This document shows, in pieces, positions 1-5,941 of a DNA stretch of 9,032 nucleotides. Below the pieces are notes generated by a model that searched no databases, was not told where the DNA came from, and worked only from the letters and a program-made list of their open reading frames with translations. A program made the position numbers and the translations under genes. The stretch's first letter is position 1. The number at the start of each line of letters is the position of its first letter. The DNA is from JALSIF01 sp026981635 [NCBI: bacterium] (GTDB taxonomy: Bacteria > 4484-113 > JALSIF01), in NCBI GenBank assembly GCA_026981635.1, contig JALSIF010000300.1:1-9032 (forward strand), written 5' to 3'.

Positions 1-581
1 TTCTTTACGATCCGCTCGGGCAGGCCCACAAAGTCGGCCATCTGCCACACCTGGGTCTTGTAGAGGTCGCCGATGGGGTTTACCGCGCTGGCGTTGTCCC
101 CAAAGTGGGTGGTATAGCCCAGCAGGGCCTCGCTCTTGTTGGATGTCCCTAGCACCAGTTCCCGGTGCTTGCGGGAGTGGTCGTAGAGCAGGATCATCCG
201 CATGCGGGCCATGATGTTGCCGTAGCGTTCCTTCTCCTCGCCCCCCTCGGGGTCAATCCCCACCGACCGGGCCAGGGCGTCCACCGCCTCGGTGATCTCA
301 ATCACCTCAAGCTTGAACCCCAGCTCCTCGGCTACCAGCTCGGCGTCGGTGCGGCTCTGGGGGCTGGAGACCCGGTGGGGCATAAAGAGCCCGGTTACCC
401 TGTCCCGTCCCAGCGCCCTCACCGCCAGGGCCGCCGCCAGGGCGCTGTCCACCCCGCCGGAAAGCCCCACCACCACCCGCTCAAAGCCGGGACCTCTGAC
501 TTCATCCTGGATGAAGCGGGTAAGCAGGCTGAGGCTAAGCTCGGGGTCCAGGCGGAGCTCCTCGGGAAGATTCAGGTCCAC
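1..581 (-). CDS. nadE: NAD synthetase, ammonia-dependent type (3' end off window)
   Basis: NAD synthetase adenylates deamido-NAD with ATP and amidates it to NAD, the last step of NAD synthesis in the cytoplasm. The 193 visible residues carry the N-type ATP pyrophosphatase P-loop SGGVDS (about 41-46), then GTSNKSE (145-151), GYTTHFGD (155-162) and NPIGDLYKTQV (168-178), all hallmarks of the family. There is no N-terminal nitrilase-like glutaminase domain, because the DUF1232 gene lies immediately upstream. This is therefore the short form that uses ammonia or a separate glutaminase. The C-terminal part lies beyond position 1. The start is taken as GTG at 581, 5 nt after the upstream stop. A CTG at 590 in the same frame would give a CTGA overlap and sits closer to the AGGAGG at 604-612. 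The gene is the last visible one of the purL-purF-DUF1232-nadE run. Confidence 0.94.
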   Translation of the reverse strand, partial: MDLNLPEELRLDPELSLSLLTRFIQDEVRGPGFERVVVGLSGGVDSALAAALAVRALGRDRVTGLFMPHRVSSPQSRTDAELVAEELGFKLEVIEITEAVDALARSVGIDPEGGEEKERYGNIMARMRMILLYDHSRKHRELVLGTSNKSEALLGYTTHFGDNASAVNPIGDLYKTQVWQMADFVGLPERIVK

Positions 582-586
582 TTCGG

Positions 587-1069
587 TCAGGCCTGGCCGG
601 CCGCCTCCTCCTGCCCGCCGGCGGCCTCCTCTCCCTCCGGCGGGACCAGGCGGCTAAGCTTCCTGGAGAAGCGCTCCACCAGCCTGTCGCGGCTGCGCTC
701 AATGAGGGTCCAGAGCAGGGCAAAACTGGCCGACAGGGCGAGCACCGCCTCCTCCACCTCCTCGGCCAGCCGCTCAGGATCAAAGCCCGCCTCCCGGGCG
801 CACTCCCTTACCACCTCGGTGGGGGCAAGGCTGATGAAGCGCTCAATGGTAAGCAGAGCGAAGATCAGGTCGTCCACCAGTCCGATGCCGGTGAAGGGGT
901 CGGGGATGAGGTCCAGGGGAGAAAAGATGTAGGCGATGGCCGCAACCACGCTGAGCTTGAGCCAGCCGCTCACCTTGGGGTGGTTCATGAGCTGCCAGAA
1001 GAGGCTGAGGAAGGCGGGCAGCTTGGCCAGGTGGGCAAGGGCCCTGAGGCGTTCCTGCTTATCTGCCAT
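587..1069 (-). CDS. DUF1232 (YkvA-like) small membrane protein
   Basis: This is a 160-residue protein of unknown function. The DUF1232 core lies at about residues 37-77: a hydrophobic stretch (KLSVVAAIAYIF), the signature PLDLIPD at 51-57, then GLVDD at 63-67 followed by another hydrophobic segment. The core probably makes a short membrane hairpin. A second hydrophobic patch lies near 108-123. The tail after residue 140 is Glu/Gly/Ala-rich and looks disordered. The ATG at 1069 is the only possible start, because an in-frame TAG lies at 1091-1093. No Shine-Dalgarno sequence precedes it. The gene sits 49 nt after purF, and its stop is 5 nt before the nadE GTG. Co-transcription is likely, but nothing in the family explains a purine or NAD role. 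Family assignment is firm; function is unknown. Confidence 0.9.
   Translation of the reverse strand: MADKQERLRALAHLAKLPAFLSLFWQLMNHPKVSGWLKLSVVAAIAYIFSPLDLIPDPFTGIGLVDDLIFALLTIERFISLAPTEVVRECAREAGFDPERLAEEVEEAVLALSASFALLWTLIERSRDRLVERFSRKLSRLVPPEGEEAAGGQEEAAGQA
604..612 (-). promoter_or_regulatory. Shine-Dalgarno-like tract before nadE
   Basis: The minus strand reads AGGAGGAGG inside the last codons of the DUF1232 gene. It is 22 nt before the GTG at 581 but only 13 nt before the in-frame CTG at 590. The distance is long for the GTG, so the tract is either the nadE ribosome site with a non-canonical CTG start, or a by-product of the Gly/Glu-rich C-terminus it encodes. Confidence 0.4.
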
Positions 1070-1118
1070 CGCTGGGGCAAGTTTAGCAGTCTATCTCGCC
1101 TGGGAGGGAAGCTTGCGG
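1070..1118 (-). other. purF-DUF1232 intergenic spacer
   Basis: This 49-nt gap is the only non-overlapping space in the minus-strand operon apart from the 5 nt before nadE. It holds no hairpin resembling a terminator and no Shine-Dalgarno sequence before the DUF1232 ATG. TAAACT on the minus strand (1080-1085) ends 11 nt before that ATG. It could be a weak internal -10 box, though the match is only four of six. Confidence 0.35.
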
Positions 1119-2618
1119 CTAGCCCGCTTCCTCTTCACCGGTGGCCACCGGGGCCCCCTGGCCGTTGTCGGCGGTGCGCTCCAGCATGAACTTGGAGAGG
1201 CTCAGCTGGCCGGGGATGGGGATGGGGTAGTTGCCGGTGAAGCAGGCCAGGCAGAACTCCTCCCGGGCGTGGCCGGTGGCCTTGACGATCCCCTCCAGGG
1301 AGAGGTAGCGAAGGGAATCGGCCCCCACCTCCCGCTCAATCTCCGCCAGATCCGCCCCGGCGGCGATGAGCTCCTCGTAGGTGCCGAAGTCAAAGCCGTA
1401 GAAGCAGGGGTGGCGGATGGGGGGGCTGGAGATGCGAAGGTGCACCTCCCTGGCTCCCGCATCCCGAAGCATCCTCACTAGCTGGTTGGAGGTGGAGCCG
1501 CGGACGATGGAATCGTCTATCACCACGATGCGCTTGCCCCCGATCACCTCGGGCATGGGGCTGAACTTGAGCCTGACCCCCTTCTCCCGAAGCTCCTGCT
1601 CCGGCTCAATGAAGGTGCGATACACATAGCGGTTCTTGATCAGGCCGTGCTCCAGGGGGAGGCCCGACTCCTGGGCAAAGCCGATGGCGGCGGGGGTTCC
1701 AGAATCGGGGATGGGGATAACCAGGTCGGCGTCGGCGGGCGACTCGCGGGCCAGCTGGCGCCCCATCCTCACCCTCACCGAGTAGGCGGTCTGGCCCATC
1801 ACCTCGCTGTCCGGGCGCAGGAAGTAGAACAGCTCAAACATGCAGAACTTGCTCTCCCCCTCGGCGGGGATGCGGAAGTCCTCCGTCCCCTCCTCACTGA
1901 GGCGAACGATGTGGCCCGGGGGAACCTCCCGGAGGAAGGTGGCCCCCACCAGCCCGAAGGCGCAGCTCTCGCTGGCACAGACATAGCGCTCCGCCCCGTC
2001 CAGGCTGGAGGACTCAAGCACCCCGAGGCTAAGGGGGCGGATGCCGTAGGGGTCGCGCACCGCATAGACCGCCTCGGTGGTGAGGATGACGAAGCAGTAG
2101 GCCCCCTTGACCCGGGGGAGCAGCCGCTGGAGGGCGGTGACCATGTCGTGGTGGCGAAGCTCAAGCTCCAGGAGCTTGCCGAAGACCCAGGTGTCGCTGG
2201 TGGACTTGAGCTCCACCCCGGCCGCCTTGAGCTCGTCGGAGAGCTCCGGGGTGTTTACCAGGTTGCCGTTGTGGGCGATGGCGAAGGGGCGCTTGGGGTC
2301 GCTGTCAAAGACGAAGGGCTGGGCGTTTTTGAGCACCGAGCTTCCGGTGGTGGAGTAGCGGGTGTGGCCGATGGCCGCCTTGCCCTTGAGAACCTGGATG
2401 TCCTCCTCGTTGAACCCCTGGGTGACCAGCCCCATCCGGCGGATGGCGGTCACCGTGTCGGAGGTGGCCACCGCGATGCCGGCCGACTCTTGGCCCCGGT
2501 GCTGGAGGGCAAACAGCCCGTAGAAGGTGAGCTTGGCCACCGTCCGCTCGGGGGCATAGACCCCAAACAGACCGCACTTCTCCCTCGCGGCGACCCAGTC
2601 GGAAAGCCTCACATCCAT
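1119..2618 (-). CDS. purF: Amidophosphoribosyltransferase (glutamine PRPP amidotransferase)
   Basis: PurF catalyses the first committed step of purine synthesis: PRPP plus glutamine gives 5-phosphoribosylamine. The protein is 499 residues. An N-terminal class II (Ntn) glutaminase domain has its nucleophile Cys at residue 15 in KCGLFGVY, so a 14-residue propeptide should be removed, as in the Bacillus enzyme. QHRGQESAGIA (39-49) and AHNGNL (115-120) belong to this domain. The C-terminal phosphoribosyltransferase domain has the PRPP loop VVIDDSIVRGSTS (365-377). Cys259, Cys405 and the Cys456-x-x-Cys459 pair match the four [4Fe-4S] ligands of Bacillus-type PurF. The ATG at 2618 is chosen because it places the Cys behind a normal-length propeptide and has a GGGGAG 7 nt upstream. 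A longer frame to 2675 exists but lies inside purL. The gene overlaps the purL end by 10 nt, so translational coupling is likely. Confidence 0.98.
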   Translation of the reverse strand: MDVRLSDWVAAREKCGLFGVYAPERTVAKLTFYGLFALQHRGQESAGIAVATSDTVTAIRRMGLVTQGFNEEDIQVLKGKAAIGHTRYSTTGSSVLKNAQPFVFDSDPKRPFAIAHNGNLVNTPELSDELKAAGVELKSTSDTWVFGKLLELELRHHDMVTALQRLLPRVKGAYCFVILTTEAVYAVRDPYGIRPLSLGVLESSSLDGAERYVCASESCAFGLVGATFLREVPPGHIVRLSEEGTEDFRIPAEGESKFCMFELFYFLRPDSEVMGQTAYSVRVRMGRQLARESPADADLVIPIPDSGTPAAIGFAQESGLPLEHGLIKNRYVYRTFIEPEQELREKGVRLKFSPMPEVIGGKRIVVIDDSIVRGSTSNQLVRMLRDAGAREVHLRISSPPIRHPCFYGFDFGTYEELIAAGADLAEIEREVGADSLRYLSLEGIVKATGHAREEFCLACFTGNYPIPIPGQLSLSKFMLERTADNGQGAPVATGEEEAG

Positions 2619-4906
2619 CGCTCTACTCCCCCCCGGTGGAGAGCCGCCAGCTCCTCCACACTCATATCTATCCACTCCTGCCCGCTTTCCCCTCTAACTA
2701 TAAGCCGTCCTCCCCCGCTTCGTCCGATCCTCAGGCAGGCTACCCCATTATCCTCCGCCAGGGCGGAAAGCCTATCCGCCCCCTCGGCGGGCACCGCCAC
2801 CACCACCCGCTGGCCCGCCTCGGAGAAGAGCCGGGCGAAGGCCCCGGGCCCCTCCGGCAGGGTCACCTCGGCCCCGGTGGAGCCGGTGATACACATCTCG
2901 GCCAAGGTGACGGCCAGACCGCCGTCGCTTATGTCGTGGGCCGCTGCCATGAGGCCCTCCCGGTGGGCCCGGCTAAGAAGTTCCCTCAGCCTGCGGAAGG
3001 CCGGGTAGTCGGGTGGCTCCACCTCCCCCGCCCTGATCTCGGTGAGGTCAAAGGCGATCAGGCTTCCGTCCAGTCTCAGGTCGGAGGAGCCAAGCAGGAA
3101 GAGCTCAAGGCCCGGCCCGGGCAGGCCCATCCCCACTGCCCGGCTGACATCCTCCACCTTCCCCACCATGCCGATCACCGGAGTGGGGAGCACCTTGCCC
3201 AGGGGGCCCTCGTTGTAGAAGCTGACGTTGCCGCTCACCACCGGCACGCCTATCTCCCGCAGGGCCTCGCCCATCCCCTCCACCGCACGGGCGAAGCAGT
3301 CCATCACCTGGAGATCCTCGGGGCTGGCGAAGTTGAGGCAGTTGGTGATGGCCAGGGGCTCCGCCCCCACCGAGAGGAGATTCAGGGCCGCCTCCAGGAC
3401 CAGCTTGGCCGCACCACGGTGGGGGGAGAGGTAGACCCAGCGGGCGGTGCCGTCGGTGGTGAGGGCAAGGCCCACCCGCTCCCCCACCACCCGGATGACC
3501 GCCGCGTCTCCCCCCGGCCCGGCCACCGTGCCGATGCGCACCATGTGGTCATACTGGCGCCAGACGGGAAGCTTGGAGCCTACCGTGGGGTGGGCGAGGG
3601 CCTCCCTGAGGGCGGCGGCGGGGGAGCCGAAGCGCTTAGCCAGCGTTGCCTCCACCTCATCCCGGCAGAGGGGCTGGCCCGCCCCCGCGGGTCGGTAGGG
3701 CTCCCGCGGGCGGCAGTAGTCGGGGGTGTAGAGGGGAGCCTCCTCGGTAAGGAGCCCCACCGGCAGCTCCGCCACCACCTCCCCCCGGTGGAACACCCGA
3801 AGCACCGGCTCCTCAATCACCCTGCCCACCAGGGCGGCGTCCAGGTCCCACTTGCGAAAGACCCGAAGCACCTCCTCCTCGTTTCCCGCCCGCACGATGA
3901 TAAGCATCCGCTCCTGGCTTTCCGAGAGCATCATCTCGTAGGCGGAGAGCTCGGCGCTCCGCTTGGGCACCGCGTCAAGGTTGAGCTCCATGCCCACCCC
4001 GCCCCGGGCGGCGGTCTCGGCGGTGGAGCTGGTAAGTCCCGCCGCCCCCAGGTCCTGGATGCCCACCACCGCCGGGTGGCCGGCTAGCTCCAGGGTGGCC
4101 TCCAGCAGCAGCTTCTCCAGGAAGGGGTCGCCCACCTGCACCGCGGGCCGGTCCTCCTCGCTCCGCTCGGTTAGCTCGGCGCTGGCGAAGGTGGCCCCCT
4201 GCACCCCGTCGGGGCCGGTTCTTGCTCCCACCAGGAAGACCGGGTTGCCCACGCCGCTGGCCCGGGCGCGCACCATCCTCTCCTTCCTCACCAGCCCCAC
4301 GCACATGCAGTTCACTAGCGGGGTGGTGTTGTAGGCCGGGTCGGTCATCAGCTCCCCGCCCACCGTGGGGATGCCCACGCAGTTGCCGTAGTGGGCGATG
4401 CCCGCCACCACCCCGTGGAGCTGGTAGAGGTTTCTGCGCCTCACTTCCTCGTTCACCTTGCCCGGCCTGATTTCGCCAAAGCGCAGGCTGTCCAGGAGGG
4501 CGATGGGGCGGGCGCCCATGGCGAAGATGTCGCGGATGATCCCCCCGATGCCGGTGGCCGCCCCCTGGAAGGGCTCAATGGCGCTGGGGTGGTTGTGGCT
4601 CTCAATCTTGAACACCACCGCCAGCTCCTCGGTAAGCTCCACGATGCCCGCGTTCTCCCCCGGCCCCTGCAGCACCCAGGGGGCCTCGGTGGGAAGCTCC
4701 CGCAGGTAGAGGCGGCTTGACTTGTAGCCGCAGTGCTCCGACCAGAGGGCGCCGATCATCCCCAGCTCCACCAGGTTGGGCTTGCGGCCAAGGAGACCTA
4801 CCGCCCGCTCATACTCGTGGCGGGTAAGGCCCACCCGCCTCAGTAGCTCATCGTCTGGCGGATCGGGGACGAAGGTGTCGGGGATCCTCTCGCGCACCCT
4901 GGCCAC
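2609..4906 (-). CDS. purL: Phosphoribosylformylglycinamidine synthase, PurL subunit
   Basis: PurL converts FGAR, ATP and ammonia to FGAM, the fourth step of purine synthesis. The protein is 765 residues, slightly longer than the roughly 740-residue small PurL that works with separate PurQ and PurS. The catalytic His lies in WSEHCGYKSSR (about 55-65). The ATP/metal-binding stretch ESHNHPSAIEPF (about 102-113) is followed by GAATGIGGIIRD. The second AIRS-like half has LTTDGTARW and ends with AAHDISDGGLAV (about 655-666). No glutaminase domain is fused, so ammonia must come from a PurQ that is not in this window. The GTG at 4906 is preferred as start because a TATAAT ends 7 nt before it and homology begins soon after. 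The frame continues to an ATG at 5173, but that part runs antisense through galE. A second in-frame GTG lies at 4897. Confidence 0.97.
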   Translation of the reverse strand: MARVRERIPDTFVPDPPDDELLRRVGLTRHEYERAVGLLGRKPNLVELGMIGALWSEHCGYKSSRLYLRELPTEAPWVLQGPGENAGIVELTEELAVVFKIESHNHPSAIEPFQGAATGIGGIIRDIFAMGARPIALLDSLRFGEIRPGKVNEEVRRRNLYQLHGVVAGIAHYGNCVGIPTVGGELMTDPAYNTTPLVNCMCVGLVRKERMVRARASGVGNPVFLVGARTGPDGVQGATFASAELTERSEEDRPAVQVGDPFLEKLLLEATLELAGHPAVVGIQDLGAAGLTSSTAETAARGGVGMELNLDAVPKRSAELSAYEMMLSESQERMLIIVRAGNEEEVLRVFRKWDLDAALVGRVIEEPVLRVFHRGEVVAELPVGLLTEEAPLYTPDYCRPREPYRPAGAGQPLCRDEVEATLAKRFGSPAAALREALAHPTVGSKLPVWRQYDHMVRIGTVAGPGGDAAVIRVVGERVGLALTTDGTARWVYLSPHRGAAKLVLEAALNLLSVGAEPLAITNCLNFASPEDLQVMDCFARAVEGMGEALREIGVPVVSGNVSFYNEGPLGKVLPTPVIGMVGKVEDVSRAVGMGLPGPGLELFLLGSSDLRLDGSLIAFDLTEIRAGEVEPPDYPAFRRLRELLSRAHREGLMAAAHDISDGGLAVTLAEMCITGSTGAEVTLPEGPGAFARLFSEAGQRVVVAVPAEGADRLSALAEDNGVACLRIGRSGGGRLIVRGESGQEWIDMSVEELAALHRGGVERWM
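2626..2631 (-). promoter_or_regulatory. Ribosome binding site of purF
   Basis: GGGGAG at the end of a seven-G run on the minus strand lies 7 nt before the ATG at 2618, within the last codons of purL. It is an imperfect match to GGAGG but well spaced. It supports the 499-residue start over the upstream ATG at 2675. Confidence 0.55.
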
Positions 4907-4912
4907 GGGGCG

Positions 4913-4918
4913 ATTATA
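4913..4918 (-). promoter_or_regulatory. -10 box of a predicted leaderless purL promoter
   Basis: The minus strand reads a perfect TATAAT followed by CGCCCC and then the purL GTG. With the usual 6-8 nt between -10 box and transcription start, the mRNA would begin at or within 2 nt of the start codon. No Shine-Dalgarno sequence lies between them. No TTGACA-like -35 is visible at 16-18 nt spacing. The perfect hexamer is striking in sequence this GC-rich. Confidence 0.7.
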
Positions 4919-4927
4919 TGGGCACGG

Positions 4928-4954
4928 AGACTGCCCCTTGGAGGGGCTAGACTG
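4928..4954. repeat. Dyad flanked by direct repeats in the purL/galE spacer
   Basis: GCCCC (4933-4937) and GGGGC (4943-4947) form an inverted repeat around TTGGA. The hexamer AGACTG occurs at 4928-4933 and again at 4949-4954, 21 bp apart, which is two helical turns. The second copy overlaps the putative galE -10. It lies 10 bp or more upstream of the purL -10. It could be an operator serving one or both divergent genes, but a 5-bp GC stem is also easy to find by chance here. Confidence 0.35.
4948..4953 (+). promoter_or_regulatory. Possible -10 box for galE
   Basis: TAGACT matches TATAAT at four of six positions, including the conserved first TA and last T. It lies 7 nt before the galE GTG, the same layout as purL and the CapK-like gene. 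A GGAGGGG at 4940-4946 is too far (14 nt) to be an ideal ribosome site. This is a weaker call than the other two boxes. Confidence 0.4.
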
Positions 4955-4960
4955 GGGCTG

Positions 4961-5941
4961 GTGAAGGTGGTGCTTACAGGGGGGGCCGGCTATGTGGGCA
5001 GTGTCGTCGCCCACCACCTGGCCGACCGGGGGATCACCCCGATTATCGTTGACGACCTGAGCCGGGGGCATCCCGAGCTGGTAGAGGGTTTTGAGCTTGT
5101 GCGGCTTGACCTCACCAGTGCCCCCCTGGAGGAGCTTGCCCAGGTGCTGGCGGGGGCGGCGGGGGTGCTCCACTTTGCCGGGCTCACCCTGGTGGGGGAG
5201 GACACAAGGCGCTGGCAGGACTACCTCAGGGTGAATGTGGAGGGGACCCTCAGGCTGCTTGCCGCCATGGAGCGGGCCGGGGTGGACTGCCTGGTCTACT
5301 CCTCAAGTGCGGCGGTCTACGGCGAGCCGGAGGCGGTGCCCATCCCCGAGGATGCCCCCGCCCTGCCGATAAATTTCTACGGCTACACCAAGCTGATGGC
5401 CGAGGTGGCCATTGAGGCCAGGGCGAGGGAAGGGAAGCTTCGGGCGGCAAGCCTGCGCTACTTCAACGCCTGCGGGGCCGACCCCAAACTTCGGGCGGGC
5501 GAGTGGCACGAGCCGGAGACCCACCTTATCCCCAACCTCATCCGCGCCGCCCTGGAGGGGAGGGAGGTGGCCGTCTTCGGCACCGACTACCCCACCCGCG
5601 ACGGCACCGCAGAGCGCGACTTCGTCCATGTTGCCGACCTGGCCGAGGCCCACCTTGCCGCCCTGAAAAGGCTTGTGGAAGGCGAGGCGGTGGGCGCCCT
5701 CAACCTGGGCAGCGGGCGGGGACATACCGTGCTTGAGGTGATCCGGGTGGTGGAGGAGGTGCTTGGGCGGCCGGTCCCCTGGCGGGCGGAGCCCCCCCGC
5801 CCCGGCGACCCACCCCGGCTGGTGGCAGACATCTCCCGGGCGGGGCGGGTGCTCTCCTATCGCCCCCGCCTCAGTCTGGCCCGGGCGGTGGAGGACGCCC
5901 TGGGTTGGGAGCAGCGCATGCGGGAGCGGGGCTGGCGCTAG
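4961..5941 (+). CDS. galE: UDP-glucose 4-epimerase (extended SDR family)
   Basis: GalE interconverts UDP-glucose and UDP-galactose with tightly bound NAD. The protein is 326 residues, the family's usual length. The Rossmann NAD loop TGGAGYVG is at 6-13. YSSSAAVYG (113-121) holds the catalytic Ser116, and YGYTK (140-144) gives the Tyr140/Lys144 pair. RYFNACGADP (167-175), ETHLIPN (186-192) and VFGTDYPTRDGTAERDFVHV (205-224) are typical of GalE rather than dTDP-glucose dehydratases. The start is the GTG at 4961, placed directly before the Rossmann strand. The gene diverges from purL across 54 bp and ends convergently on a glycosyltransferase with overlapping stops. Its setting suggests it makes UDP-galactose or a related donor for the neighbouring glycan genes rather than serving galactose catabolism. 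Specificity for N-acetylated sugars cannot be excluded from sequence alone. Confidence 0.93.
   Translation: MKVVLTGGAGYVGSVVAHHLADRGITPIIVDDLSRGHPELVEGFELVRLDLTSAPLEELAQVLAGAAGVLHFAGLTLVGEDTRRWQDYLRVNVEGTLRLLAAMERAGVDCLVYSSSAAVYGEPEAVPIPEDAPALPINFYGYTKLMAEVAIEARAREGKLRAASLRYFNACGADPKLRAGEWHEPETHLIPNLIRAALEGREVAVFGTDYPTRDGTAERDFVHVADLAEAHLAALKRLVEGEAVGALNLGSGRGHTVLEVIRVVEEVLGRPVPWRAEPPRPGDPPRLVADISRAGRVLSYRPRLSLARAVEDALGWEQRMRERGWR

Noticed and set aside
165-932. Plus-strand open frame of 255 codons
   Set aside because: It is antisense to nadE and the DUF1232 gene, both of which show strong family motifs. Its own translation is low-complexity with no domain signature.
1647-4087. Long plus-strand open frames at 1647-3008 (453 codons) and 2636-4087 (483 codons)
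   Set aside because: They lie antisense to purF and purL, have no recognisable motifs, and are rich in Gly, His, Pro and Ala, as expected for antisense frames of GC-rich genes.
4933-4947. GCCCC-TTGGA-GGGGC as an intrinsic terminator
   Set aside because: There is no T-run on either side and it sits between two divergent starts, so termination makes no sense. It is listed instead as a possible operator dyad.
4907-5173. 89-residue N-terminal extension of purL
   Set aside because: It would run antisense through the NAD-binding end of galE and across the divergent promoter. PurL similarity begins only after 4906.
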